From Alphaproteobacteria bacterium (GTDB lineage Bacteria > Pseudomonadota > Alphaproteobacteria > Bin95), in assembly GCA_020638555.1 (NCBI GenBank), contig JACKII010000006.1:62001-126000 (forward strand): a stretch of 64,000 bases of DNA, written 5' to 3'. Under the pieces are notes generated by a model. The model did not search any database, was not told where the DNA came from, and worked only from the letters and a program-made list of their open reading frames with translations. Each line of letters begins with the position of its first letter. Position 1 is the stretch's first letter. Both the position numbers and the translations under genes were made by a program. Below are positions 17,422 through 25,879 of this stretch, piece by piece.

Positions 17422-17551
17422 GGCGTCATTGCGAAGAACCACACCCCTGCCGTCATTGCGAGAAGCCGGAGGCGACGAAGCAATCCAGGCACTGCCCCGA
17501 CGCGGCACGACGCTGCCCTGGATTGCTTCGGCTCAGCCTCGCAATGACGCC
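17422..17551. repeat. Family B palindrome with doubled left arm
   Basis: The 359-base convergent gap 17395-17753 holds this element and no gene. A left arm GGCGTCATTGCGA appears at 17422-17434 and a second at 17451-17462 (CGTCATTGCGAG). The right arm CTCGCAATGACGCC is at 17538-17551. Inner arms GCAATCCAGG (17480-17489) and CCTGGATTGC (17517-17526) are perfect. The extra left arm suggests a nested insertion or partial duplication. Nothing is recognised in 17552-17753. Confidence 0.87.
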
Positions 17552-17753
17552 GGGGCGAAGTCCTGTCGTGGCCGTAACCCAGCCGCCCGGAGCGGTTTCG
17601 GCACTGGTTGACCCACTCTCCTGCCCCATCTCCCGCGGAAGCGGGGACAGGGGAGATGCGGTGGTGAGCCAAAAGGGAAAGAACTCGATATAGTCGTTGG
17701 ATTTTACGCAATTATCCGAGCCGCACAGTGATTCCATTGTGCTTGAAATTGGT

Positions 17754-18830
17754 CTAGCCGAACAGGAACGGCACCCCGCTTTCCTCCGCCACGCGCCGGA
17801 CCTCGCCATAGAGTGTGTCGGTCATCGGCACGCCCTCGGCCAGGCGCAGGGCGCGGGCGGCTTCCTCCGGCTCGCCCGCCACCAGCACGGGCTGGGCCGG
17901 GTCGAGCGGGGCGATGCCGTGCATCTGGTCGATCAGTGCGTCCATGTCGGCCTCGAACGCCCCCGGCTCGCCGCGGAAGAACATCGGGTCGATGGCCAGG
18001 AAGAAGCTGCCGACATTGATGAAGTCTCCCGGCTCGCCGGTGGCCAGGTCGCGCCCGCCGAAATACGAGCCCGAGAGCACGCTGCAGAGAATGTCGACCA
18101 TGATGGCCAGGCCATAGCCCTTGTGGCTGCCGCCGTCCTCGGTGCCGCCGAGCGGCGTCATCCGCTTCGGCGTGGCGTAGAACGCGGCCTCCCCGTCGGT
18201 CTCCGACGAGCCGTCCTCTTTCAGCGCCCAGCCGACCGGCATGGCCTTGCCGGCGCGGCGGTAGATGTTGAGCTTGCCCACCGCCACCGTGCTGGTCGCC
18301 ATGTCGAGGCTGAAGGCCGGGTTGCGCTGGGCCGGTGCCGCCATGGCGATCGGGTTGGTCGAGAACATCGGCTCCCGCGCCCTGGGCGGCACGATGGAGC
18401 GCTGGCTGGTGCCGGTCATGCAGATGCCGATCAGGCCCGCGTCCAGCGCCATGGTGGAATAAACGCCGGCCGCACCGAAATGGTTCGAGTTCCGCACCAC
18501 GGCGACGGCGACCCCCATGTCCTTGGCCTTCGCGATCGCGCTCTGCATTGCCATTTTCGCCGGCACATGGCCCAGGGCGTGGCCGGCGTCGATGAAGGTC
18601 ATGGCCGGCAGGTCCTCGACCACGCGAATGTCGCCCGGCACGATGATGCGGCCGTCTTTGCGCCGGTCGTGGTATTGCGGCAGCATGCCGATGCCGTGGC
18701 TGTCGATGCCGCGAATGTCGGCCTCGACCATCAGGTCGGCGGTGGTGGCGACATGCCCGGCCGGCATGCCCCAGGCGGTCAGCACGCTCGCGATCTGGGC
18801 TTTGATGGTGTCGACGGCAATCTGCGGCAA
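17754..18830 (-). CDS. Malate/L-lactate/ureidoglycolate dehydrogenase family (Ldh-2), paralog 1
   Basis: A 358-residue NAD(P)-dependent oxidoreductase of the Ldh-2 fold, unlike Rossmann lactate dehydrogenases. Marks are DIRGIDSHGIGMLPQYH, VRNSNHFGAAGVYS with the catalytic His, FSTNPIAMAAPA, DMATSTVAVGK and EDGGSHKGYGLAIMVDIL. Members reduce 2-oxoacids such as sulfopyruvate, ureidoglycolate or oxoproline-type compounds. The start is taken as TTG at 18828-18830, with GGAG eight bases upstream; no ATG fits. It is divergent from an MFS gene and similar to the protein at 20687, so an ancestral duplication with separate substrates is likely. Confidence 0.87.
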   Translation of the reverse strand: MPQIAVDTIKAQIASVLTAWGMPAGHVATTADLMVEADIRGIDSHGIGMLPQYHDRRKDGRIIVPGDIRVVEDLPAMTFIDAGHALGHVPAKMAMQSAIAKAKDMGVAVAVVRNSNHFGAAGVYSTMALDAGLIGICMTGTSQRSIVPPRAREPMFSTNPIAMAAPAQRNPAFSLDMATSTVAVGKLNIYRRAGKAMPVGWALKEDGSSETDGEAAFYATPKRMTPLGGTEDGGSHKGYGLAIMVDILCSVLSGSYFGGRDLATGEPGDFINVGSFFLAIDPMFFRGEPGAFEADMDALIDQMHGIAPLDPAQPVLVAGEPEEAARALRLAEGVPMTDTLYGEVRRVAEESGVPFLFG

Positions 18831-18932
18831 GGGACTGGCTCCGAGGCGGGATTTGCGCCAGAGTTTAGCTTCCTCTTGCCGGCTTGTCTTGCGTCCGGCC
18901 TGCCATTCTCCGAGAAACCCGTGGTGTCTGCC

Positions 18933-20099
18933 ATGCCCCGCCGCTGGACGATCCTGCTGTGCCTGTTCCTGGGGCGCACGGCGTTGGGCGTGCAGTTTCA
19001 GTCGCTCGTGTCCGTGGGCGAGCAGGTGACGACGGAACTGTCGCTCTCCTACGCCCAACTCGGCACGCTGATCGGCTTCATGTTTCTGCCGGGCGTGGCG
19101 CTGGCCTTCCCGACCGGCCTGCTGGCCCGCTGGATGAGCGACCGCGCCGCCCTCAGCCTGGGGCTGGCCTTCGTGGCCGCCGGCGGGGCGGTGGCGAGCC
19201 AGGCCAGCGGCTTCGACGGCATCGCCGCGGGCCGCCTGCTGACCGGCGTCGGCTTCGTCGTCTGCTCGCTGTATTTCACCAAGATGGTCGCGGACTGGTT
19301 TGCCGGGCGCGAGATCGCCGCCGCCATGGGCATCCTCACCATGAGCTGGCCGGCCGGCATCGCGCTTAGCCAGCTGACCCATGGATGGGTCGGCCAGACA
19401 TTCGGCTGGCAGGCCGCCATCGGGTCCGCCACGGTCTATGGGGTTGTGGCGACCCTGTTGGTCTGGCTCACCTACCGCTCGCCCTATGGCGAGATCCACG
19501 GCAGGGCCATGCGCGGCCAGATGCGGCTCACCCGGCGCGAATGGTGGCTGACGGGCGCGGCGGCCCTGGCGTGGTCCGGCTTCAACGCGGCCTATGCGGT
19601 CTATCTGAGTTTCGGCGCGCAGGTGCTGATCGTCGAGGGGGCCGACCCGGTCGCGGCGACGGCGCAGGTGAGCCTTGTCAGCTGGCTGATGGTGTTGAGC
19701 CTGCCCTTCGGCGGCATCCTGGCCGACCGCACGGGCCGTCCGGACACGGTGCTCTATCTGGGCATGGCGGCCGGCATCGGCGCATTGCTCGCCTTTCCGG
19801 AGCCGGGCTGGACCCTGCCGGCCATCGTCGTCTACGGCCTGATCGCCATGGCGCCCGCCGGCGTCATCATGGCGCTGACCGGCCAGGCCATGGCGCCGGA
19901 GCGCCGCGCGTTCGGGATGGCGGTGTTCTACAGCGCCATGTATCCGATCACCGCCGCGGCGCCCATTCTGGGCGGCTGGTTGTACGACCGCATCGGTGCC
20001 GTGGAGGCGCCCCTGGCGGTTGCCATCGCGCTCTATGTCCTGACGGCGGCGAGCTATGCCGTGTTTCGGCTGCTTCAGCGCCGCTGGCCATGCGGTTGA
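18933..20099 (+). CDS. MFS transporter
   Basis: A 388-residue, 12-helix major facilitator. The loop 2-3 region GLLARWMSDRAALSLG is a degenerate motif A, and the second half has ILADRTGRPDTVLYLG. The start MPRRWTILLCLFLGRT is membrane-embedded from the outset. ATG at 18933 is used; two GTG codons at 18921 and 18924 are in frame. It is divergent from one Ldh-2 gene and lies before a cytochrome c, suggesting uptake of the 2-hydroxy or 2-oxo acid handled by those dehydrogenases (inference). Confidence 0.84.
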   Translation: MPRRWTILLCLFLGRTALGVQFQSLVSVGEQVTTELSLSYAQLGTLIGFMFLPGVALAFPTGLLARWMSDRAALSLGLAFVAAGGAVASQASGFDGIAAGRLLTGVGFVVCSLYFTKMVADWFAGREIAAAMGILTMSWPAGIALSQLTHGWVGQTFGWQAAIGSATVYGVVATLLVWLTYRSPYGEIHGRAMRGQMRLTRREWWLTGAAALAWSGFNAAYAVYLSFGAQVLIVEGADPVAATAQVSLVSWLMVLSLPFGGILADRTGRPDTVLYLGMAAGIGALLAFPEPGWTLPAIVVYGLIAMAPAGVIMALTGQAMAPERRAFGMAVFYSAMYPITAAAPILGGWLYDRIGAVEAPLAVAIALYVLTAASYAVFRLLQRRWPCG

Positions 20100-20187
20100 A
20101 ACCAATCCGGAATTGGGGCAAGCAAAGGGCGTCGCGGCCCTGATGGCCGGACCGTGTTCCGGGTAGTGCCGTTGGGATTGGTGCGAG

Positions 20188-20673
20188 ATGAAAAAGCCGG
20201 TGGTTTGGGCTCTGGCCGTGGTGATCGTGGCTGTGGTTGGCGTGGGAGGCTGGCGGTACTGGCAATCGACGCAACCGTCCGCCGCCGCCGTTCCGGCAAT
20301 CGATGCCAACGATGCGGAACTGGTCGCGCTCGGTCGCGACGTGTACCGGGCGCAGTGTGCGTCCTGTCACGGCCTGGATATGCGCGGCGAGCCGAACTGG
20401 CAGCAGCGCAAGCCGAACGGGCGCCTGCCGGCACCGCCGCACAACGAGACCGGCCACACCTGGCACCATCCCGACTCTGTGCTGTTCGCGCTGACCAAGT
20501 ACGGGCTTTCCGCGGTCGCCGGCCGGCCGGTCACAACCGATATGCCGGCCTTCGAAGGCACCCTCAGCGATCGTGAGATCGCGGCGTCGCTCGCCTATAT
20601 CAAGAGCACCTGGCCGCTCGAAATCCGGCGTCGGCACCAGCAGATGAGCGAGCAGGCAGCCCGGAAGCGCTGA
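20188..20673 (+). CDS. Membrane-anchored monoheme cytochrome c
   Basis: A 161-residue protein with an N-terminal helix (VVWALAVVIVAVVGVGGWRYW) that anchors it in the inner membrane with the rest in the periplasm. The heme site is C57-A-S-C60-H61, followed by a region rich in His and Trp, and the likely axial ligand Met119 in TTDMPAFEG. Size and motif order suit class I cytochromes that accept electrons from periplasmic dehydrogenases. The start has no strong ribosome site (GCGAG). It is 88 bases after the MFS gene and convergent with the second Ldh-2 gene. It could serve the GMC oxidoreductase elsewhere, but nothing shows that. Confidence 0.85.
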   Translation: MKKPVVWALAVVIVAVVGVGGWRYWQSTQPSAAAVPAIDANDAELVALGRDVYRAQCASCHGLDMRGEPNWQQRKPNGRLPAPPHNETGHTWHHPDSVLFALTKYGLSAVAGRPVTTDMPAFEGTLSDREIAASLAYIKSTWPLEIRRRHQQMSEQAARKR

Positions 20674-20686
20674 GGCGCAGGGGACG

Positions 20687-21778
20687 TCAGCCCAGCAACC
20701 AGGGCGCGTTGCAGCGGCTCACCACGTCCCGCAACTCGCCGAGCAGGGTCTCCGGCAGCGGCACCCCGGTCGCGGAGCGTTCGGCATAGGTGGCGTATTC
20801 GGGATCGCCCGCGACCAGCACCGGCCGGGCCGGGTCGACCGGCGGCGTGGCGTGCAGCATGTCGATCATCCGGTCCAGATCCTCGCCGAACGCTTCGCCG
20901 CCGCGCAGGCGGTTGGGGTCGATGGCCAGGAAAAAGTGGCCGGTCTGGGTGGCGCTCTTCACCGGACGGCCCTCCGCATCGCTTTCGCCCGGCTCGGCCC
21001 AGGCGCCGGTCAGCACGGCGCAGAGGATTTCCACCATCATCGCCAGGCCATAGCCCTTGTGGCTGCCGAGATCGCGAGTGCCGCCGACCGGCGCGACCCG
21101 GCGCGCCTCGTAGCCGACCTTGGGATCGGTCGTCGGCCGGCCCTCCGCGTCCATGGCCCAGCCGAGCGGGATTTCGTTGCCGCGGCGGTAATAGTTGCGG
21201 ACCTTGTTCAGCGCCACGGTCGATGTCGCCATGTCGAGCGCGAACGGCGGGTTCGCCCTGGCCGGGGCGGCGAACGCAATCGGATTGGTGCCGAGCGCCG
21301 CATCGCGGCCGAAGGTCGGCACGATGGCGGAACCGGGCGCATGGGTCATGGCGAGGCCGATCATGCCCGCCTTTGCCGCCTGCCGCGAGTAATAGCCGGC
21401 GGCGCCGAAATGGTTGGAATTGCGCACGCCCACCAGCCCGACGCCCGCGTCCCGTGCCTTGTCGCAGGCCAGTTGCATGGCCTGGACCGAGACCGGATGG
21501 CCCAGCGACCGGTCGGCGTCGATCAGGGCGACTGCGGCTTTCTCTCGCACAACTTTCGGTTGGGCGCTGACATTGATCCGGCCCTGGCCGCGGCGCTGGT
21601 CGTACATCGGCACCAGGCCGACGCCATGGGAGTCGACGCCGTGCAAGTCCGCATCCGCCAGCGCTTCCGCCGCGGTGGCCGCGGGCTCCGCCGCCACGCC
21701 CCAGGCCGTCAGCACCGCCTCAATCTGGTCGCGAATGGCGTCGCCGGGAATGTGGCGGATGGCGGTGGCGTCGGACAT
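20687..21778 (-). CDS. Malate/L-lactate/ureidoglycolate dehydrogenase family (Ldh-2), paralog 2
   Basis: A 363-residue Ldh-2 protein with DLHGVDSHGVGLVPMYDQ, VRNSNHFGAAGYYS, LGTNPIAFAAPA, DMATSTVALNKV and DLGSHKGYGLAMMVEIL. The same blocks occur in the protein at 17754-18830, with overall divergence and a longer loop after LTGAWAEPGES. The catalytic His lies in NSNHFG. Substrate unknown; ureidoglycolate or malate types are options. ATG at 21778 is the start. It is divergent from the amidase at 21881, 102 bases away, which would suit degradation of an amide-bearing compound. Confidence 0.87.
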   Translation of the reverse strand: MSDATAIRHIPGDAIRDQIEAVLTAWGVAAEPAATAAEALADADLHGVDSHGVGLVPMYDQRRGQGRINVSAQPKVVREKAAVALIDADRSLGHPVSVQAMQLACDKARDAGVGLVGVRNSNHFGAAGYYSRQAAKAGMIGLAMTHAPGSAIVPTFGRDAALGTNPIAFAAPARANPPFALDMATSTVALNKVRNYYRRGNEIPLGWAMDAEGRPTTDPKVGYEARRVAPVGGTRDLGSHKGYGLAMMVEILCAVLTGAWAEPGESDAEGRPVKSATQTGHFFLAIDPNRLRGGEAFGEDLDRMIDMLHATPPVDPARPVLVAGDPEYATYAERSATGVPLPETLLGELRDVVSRCNAPWLLG

Positions 21779-21880
21779 GGTGGCACTCTCGGTCGCAGGG
21801 AAACGGCTTGGCGGTCGGACCCGTCTGGCCGCAGACTATGGCCCAGCCAAAGCCCGCCGCCAAGCATGAGAGCGCCGCCG

Positions 21881-23161
21881 ATGCCGCATCCAACCGAACT
21901 GACCGCCCTCGAAGCCGCCCGCGACATCGCCAACGGGCGCCTGACGTCGGAGGACCTGGTTCGGGCCTGTCTGGAACGGATCGAGGCGCGCGACGACGCC
22001 GTCAGGGCCTGGGCCCATCTCGACCCGGAACAGGCGCTGGCCGAGGCGCGCGCCCGCGACGGCGAGCGGCCGCGCTCGCCGTTGCACGGGGTGCCGGTGG
22101 GGGTGAAGGACATTCTCGACACCCACGACATGCCGACCACGCACGGCTCGCCGATCTATCCGGACAACCGACCGGCCCACGACGCGGCCTGTGTCGCGCT
22201 GCTGCGCGATGCCGGCATGGTGGTGATGGGCAAGACGGTGACCACCGAATTCGCCATGCGCAATCCGGGGCCGACCCGCAACCCGCACGATCCGGGCCGC
22301 ACGCCGGGCGGGTCGTCCAGCGGCTCGGCCGCGGGGGTCGGGGATTTTCAGGTCCCGCTCGGCATCGGCACCCAGACCGCCGGCTCGATCATCCGGCCGG
22401 CGAGTTATTGCGGCGTCGTTGGCTACAAGCCCACCCATGGTCGGATCATGCGAAACGGCATGAAGGTTCTGGCGGAAAGCCTTGATACGATAGGCTGTAT
22501 GGCCCGGTCCGTGGCCGACGCCAATGCCTTTGCCTCGATCATGGAGGCGTCGCCGATCCAGGTGTTGGCGGATGTCGGGCCGACGCCGTCCTTCGCCTTC
22601 ACCAAGTCCCCCGCTTGGGGCGATGCCGAGCGCGGCACTCGCGATGCGATGAAGGCCGCAATCGACCGCGTCGTGGCCGCCGGCGGTACGGTCGTCGAGA
22701 TCGAACTGCCGCACGCGTTCAAGGACGCGCTGGAGGCGCAGGAGGTGATCATGACCTACGAGGCCTGGCGCGGCCTGGCCTATGAGCGCTGCGTGCATGG
22801 CAACAAGCTGTCGGTGGCGCTGAAGGACTATATCGCCGACGGCGGCACCCACACGCGCGAGCATTACGACTGGGCGCGCAATGTCCAGGCGACGTGCAAG
22901 GCGATGTTCTGGCAGGTGTTCCAGCGCTTCGGTGCCGTGTTGACGCCGGCGGCGCCGGGCGAGGCGCCGAAGAATCTGGCCTTCACCGGCTCGCCGAATT
23001 TCAACCGCATCTGGACCATGCTGGGTGTGCCGTGCGTGACCCTGCCTGGACTGAAAGGGCCGGAGGGCATGCCGGTCGGCCTGCAATGCGTCGGCGCCTC
23101 CGGCCGTGCCCACGAGGCGCTGGCCCACGCCGCGTGGCTGGAGAAGGTGCTGGCGCGCTAG
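21881..23161 (+). CDS. Amidase signature family hydrolase
   Basis: A 426-residue amidase-signature enzyme. The Ser-cisSer-Lys apparatus is visible: Lys76 in VPVGVKDILD, the Ser cluster in PGGSSSGSAAG (143-151) and the nucleophile Ser169 in GTQTAGSIIRPAS. Substrates in this family include amides, ureas and glutamyl-tRNA. The length fits stand-alone amidases rather than GatA (about 480). ATG at 21881 has GAGAG upstream; 21866 is an in-frame alternative. Lying next to an Ldh-2 gene suggests an allantoin-like or carbamoyl catabolic step, but no other allantoin genes are visible. Confidence 0.86.
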   Translation: MPHPTELTALEAARDIANGRLTSEDLVRACLERIEARDDAVRAWAHLDPEQALAEARARDGERPRSPLHGVPVGVKDILDTHDMPTTHGSPIYPDNRPAHDAACVALLRDAGMVVMGKTVTTEFAMRNPGPTRNPHDPGRTPGGSSSGSAAGVGDFQVPLGIGTQTAGSIIRPASYCGVVGYKPTHGRIMRNGMKVLAESLDTIGCMARSVADANAFASIMEASPIQVLADVGPTPSFAFTKSPAWGDAERGTRDAMKAAIDRVVAAGGTVVEIELPHAFKDALEAQEVIMTYEAWRGLAYERCVHGNKLSVALKDYIADGGTHTREHYDWARNVQATCKAMFWQVFQRFGAVLTPAAPGEAPKNLAFTGSPNFNRIWTMLGVPCVTLPGLKGPEGMPVGLQCVGASGRAHEALAHAAWLEKVLAR

Positions 23162-23171
23162 GGATCTGCGT

Positions 23172-23568
23172 CCCGGCCGTTGCGGAGCGGCGGGCCGGGA
23201 TCGCTTTGGGCGTGCGAACACCGCCGCTGCCTCTGTTCGCGAGATCGACCGGCCCCGGATGGCGGCTCCGCCACCTCCGGGGAACAAGGGCAGTTCCGCC
23301 GCCTCCGGGGAACAAGTGCAGTTCCGCCGCCCCCGGGGTAGACCGGCGCTCCGCCGCCCCCGGGGAATCAAGGGCGGCTCCGCGACCTCCGGGGCCCATG
23401 GCTGCGTGTCGGGTCTGGTGTTTCCCGGCCGTTGCGGAGCGGCGGGCCGGGATCGCTTTGGGCGTGCGAACACCGCCGCTGCCCGTGTTCGCGAGATCGA
23501 CCGGCCCCGGATGGCGGCTCCGCCACCTCCGGGGAACAAGCGCAGCTCCGCCGCCTCCGGGGAGCATA
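23172..23568. repeat. Two GC-rich palindromic elements with 28-base tail units
   Basis: The 447-base convergent gap 23162-23608 has no gene. Two copies of the element seen at 6161 start near 23172 and 23423, each with the core GTGCGAACACCGCCGCTGCC. The first ends in five tail units (see separate entry), the second in two (23513-23540 and 23541-23568). Units share the core CTCCGCCxCCTCCGGGG. Bases 23569-23608 show nothing recognisable. Confidence 0.87.
23261..23400. repeat. Five-unit tandem repeat, 28-base period
   Basis: Units at 23261-23288, 23289-23316, 23317-23344, 23345-23372 and 23373-23400 are each exactly 28 bases and differ at several positions. The shared middle reads CCGCC.CC(T/C)CCGGGG. 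Spacing is head to tail with no spacer, so this is not CRISPR. Confidence 0.92.
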
Positions 23569-23608
23569 TTTTCGCTGGGTTAAGGGACCGACCGGCCCGA
23601 CCAACCCC

Positions 23609-23818
23609 TCAGCCGCGGTCTCTGGGGCGCCAGACGCCGGTTTTCGGGTCCTGCTCCATCTCGACCGCGCCGTCGTCGGACCGGGCGTCCGGCTGCTGCT
23701 GCGGGGGCGGGGCAGGGGGCGTGCCCGAGCCGCGGTTCTCGATCCAGCGGAACAGCTGCCAGGCGCCGTAAATCGCCAGCCCCAGGACGATCAGCTTGGT
23801 CAGGCTCAGTCCGAACAT
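23609..23818 (-). CDS. Small membrane-anchored protein (69 aa)
   Basis: A short protein with one N-terminal helix (LTKLIVLGLAIYGAWQLFRW), a Pro/Gln-rich linker (PPAPPPQQQP) and an acidic then basic tail DPKTGVWRPRDRG. I do not recognise a named family. It is likely inner-membrane with a cytosolic tail. It lies three bases after the S49 peptidase stop on the same strand, so the two are probably co-transcribed. The small proline-rich anchored type with this spacing beside SppA-like peptidases is suggestive of a partner, but no function is claimed. Confidence 0.68.
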   Translation of the reverse strand: MFGLSLTKLIVLGLAIYGAWQLFRWIENRGSGTPPAPPPQQQPDARSDDGAVEMEQDPKTGVWRPRDRG

Positions 23819-23821
23819 GCG

Positions 23822-24643
23822 CTAGCCTCCGTACCGCTGCCGCGCGAGGCGCTCGTCCACCAGGGCGGCCAGGTCCGCGCTCAGCCCGTCCGCGCCCAAG
23901 CCGCCGCCGGTCAGGCGCCGGATCAGCGGTTGTTTCGCCTTGATCGGCACGATCTCCACCTTCTCGCCAAAGCGCTCGCGCAGCACCGGACGGAAATGGC
24001 CGATGCCGTCGATCAGTCCCCGCTCCAACGCACCCTGGGCGGTCCAGAAGGCGCCGGAGAAAATCTCCGGGTCGTCGGTCTTCAGCCTGGCGCCGCGCCG
24101 GCTCTCCACCTGCTTGCGAAAAACCCCGTGCAAATCCTCCAGGATGGCGTCGAGCCGGGCCACGTCCTCGGCCTTTTCCGGCCGGAAGGGATCGAGAATG
24201 CTCTTGTTTTCGCCGGCGGTGTGCACGCGGCGCTCGATGCCCAGCTTGGCGATGGCGTCGGCAAAGCCGAAGCCGGCGGAGATCACGCCGATGGAGCCGA
24301 CCACGCTGGCCTCGTCGGCGAAAATCTCGTCTGCGGCGGTGGCCAGCCAATAGCCGCCGGATGCCGCCATGTCCTCGACGAAGCCCAGCACCGGCAGCGA
24401 TTTTTCGTTCGCCAGCGCCCGAATCCGCGCGGCGATCAGCGCCGACTGCACCGGCGAACCGCCGGGCGAATTGATCGCCAGCGCCACCGCCTTCGCCCGC
24501 GGCATGGAAAACGCCTGGTGCAACAGCGGCGCCACCGCCTCCAGGCTCAGGCCGCGACGCAGCGCATTGCCATCGGGAGAAATCATGCCGCTGAGCCGCA
24601 CCAGAGGCACGCGCGGCGTCCGTTTCCAGAATTTCAGGTTCAT
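23822..24643 (-). CDS. S49-family signal peptide peptidase-like protease
   Basis: A 273-residue serine-lysine peptidase of the SppA/SohB group. The nucleophile Ser95 lies in DMAASGGYWLA and the general base Lys147 in ENKSILDPF; an INSPGGSP strand-turn precedes them. Length equals single-domain archaeal/bacterial SppA and about half of E. coli SppA. No clear membrane helix is seen, unlike many homologs. The start is set at 24643 (MNLKFWKRTPRV); 24679 is an in-frame alternative. It would degrade residual signal peptides or membrane fragments. Followed by the small anchored protein. Confidence 0.86.
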   Translation of the reverse strand: MNLKFWKRTPRVPLVRLSGMISPDGNALRRGLSLEAVAPLLHQAFSMPRAKAVALAINSPGGSPVQSALIAARIRALANEKSLPVLGFVEDMAASGGYWLATAADEIFADEASVVGSIGVISAGFGFADAIAKLGIERRVHTAGENKSILDPFRPEKAEDVARLDAILEDLHGVFRKQVESRRGARLKTDDPEIFSGAFWTAQGALERGLIDGIGHFRPVLRERFGEKVEIVPIKAKQPLIRRLTGGGLGADGLSADLAALVDERLARQRYGG

Positions 24644-24795
24644 GCGGTCCAGGCTCGGATCGTAGGGTCGAACCCGCATGTAGCGCCCATGACCGCCGCC
24701 GCCAACCCCGCACGACCCGCACCGGGCGGCCGCGCCGCAGTTGACCCGCACCCTTTGCTGGGCTACGGCCATGCTCTGCCAGCCGCCCGGAGCCC

Positions 24796-25539
24796 GTGCC
24801 GCCTTTGCTGCCGCCCTTTTCCATCGTCATCCCCGCCTACAACGAGTCCGAGAATGTCGGCCCGCTGGCGCGGGAGATTCTGAGCGTCCTGCCCGCCGAT
24901 GCGGTGTTCGAGGTGATTTTCATCGACGACGCCAGTACGGACGGCACCGCCGACGCCGTTCTGGCGATGCGGGCGGAAGATCCGCGCGTCCGTCTGGTGC
25001 GCCATCGCCGCAATGCCGGCCAGTCCGCCGCGATCCGCAATGGCGCCAAGGTGGCGCTCTACGACTGGGTCGTGACCATGGATGGGGACGGGCAGAACGA
25101 CCCGGCCGACATCCCGAAACTGTTTGCCCTGCTGGAGGGTGCCCCGGCCGAGCCGCCGCTGGGCCTGCTGGGCGGGTTGCGGCTGAAGCGCCAGGACGTG
25201 TTCGCGCGCCGGCTGGTTTCGCGCACCGCCAACGCCATCCGCCAGGCGGTGTTGCAGGACAATTGCCGCGACACCGGCTGCTCGCTGAAGGCGATCCGGC
25301 GGGAATTGCTGATCGACCTGCCGAATTTCCGCGGCCTGCACCGCTATCTGCCCGCGCTGGCGCCGGCTTATGGCTATGCCACCCGCTTCGTCGACGTGAA
25401 CCACCGGGCGCGGGCCGCCGGGGTCTCGAAATACACCAACTGGGGTCGGGCGCTGGTGTCGCTGCGCGACCTGCTGGGCGTGCTCTGGCTGCGCGCCCGC
25501 GCGGCGGCGCCTTTCCCCTATGAGGCGGACGATTCCTGA
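24796..25539 (+). CDS. Family 2 glycosyltransferase (DPM/ArnC-like)
   Basis: A 247-residue GT-A enzyme: SIVIPAYNESENVGPL, FIDDASTDGT for nucleotide sugar binding, MDGDGQNDPADIP with the DxD-type metal site, and RARAAGVSKYTNWGRAL near the end. It lacks the two C-terminal membrane helices of full ArnC, so it resembles dolichyl-phosphate mannose synthase-like soluble enzymes that load a sugar on undecaprenyl phosphate. GTG at 24796 is the best start, though its GGAG is only three bases away. The stop is one base before the next ATG, so the three genes here form an operon. Confidence 0.85.
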   Translation: MPPLLPPFSIVIPAYNESENVGPLAREILSVLPADAVFEVIFIDDASTDGTADAVLAMRAEDPRVRLVRHRRNAGQSAAIRNGAKVALYDWVVTMDGDGQNDPADIPKLFALLEGAPAEPPLGLLGGLRLKRQDVFARRLVSRTANAIRQAVLQDNCRDTGCSLKAIRRELLIDLPNFRGLHRYLPALAPAYGYATRFVDVNHRARAAGVSKYTNWGRALVSLRDLLGVLWLRARAAAPFPYEADDS

Positions 25540-25540
25540 G

Positions 25541-25879
25541 ATGCTGGACTCCACCATCGCCGCTTTCCAAGCCTGGTACGACTCGCTGTCGGGCTATGAA
25601 CTGTTCTGGATCGTGCTGGGATTCGTGGCGCAGTTCCTGTTCATGATGCGCTTCATCATGCAGTGGATCTATTCCGAGCGGGCGCGCCGTTCCATCGTGC
25701 CGGAGGTTTTCTGGTATTTTAGCATTCTCGGCGGGGTTACCCTGCTGGCCTACGCCATTCATCGCGCCGACCCGGTGTTCATCGCCGGCCAGGCGCTGGG
25801 TCTGATCATCTATGCCCGGAACATCTATTTCATCTGGCACGAAAAGCTTGCCGGACGCGCCGACGCCGGCAAGCCCTGA
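25541..25879 (+). CDS. LpxB N-terminal-domain (LAB_N) membrane protein
   Basis: A 112-residue protein of the lipid-A-disaccharide synthase N-terminal family. It has three hydrophobic segments (LFWIVLGFVAQFLFMMRFIM, VFWYFSILGGVTLLAYAI and GQALGLIIYARNIYFIW) and the conserved QWIYSERARRSIVPEVFW. Full LpxB enzymes fuse this domain to a glycosyltransferase, but stand-alone copies sit beside GT2 and ArnT-like genes. It probably acts as a membrane partner in undecaprenyl-phosphate-sugar flipping or transfer (inference). ATG at 25541 follows the GT2 stop by one base and its end overlaps the ArnT-like gene. Confidence 0.84.
   Translation: MLDSTIAAFQAWYDSLSGYELFWIVLGFVAQFLFMMRFIMQWIYSERARRSIVPEVFWYFSILGGVTLLAYAIHRADPVFIAGQALGLIIYARNIYFIWHEKLAGRADAGKP

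Noticed and set aside
17754..20309. Ldh-2 gene extended upstream to 20309
   Set aside because: The extension is antisense to the MFS gene; a TTG with a good ribosome site fits the family start at 18830.
23261..23400. 28-nt repeats as a CRISPR array
   Set aside because: Units abut with no spacers and no cas genes are present; they are the tail of a palindromic element.
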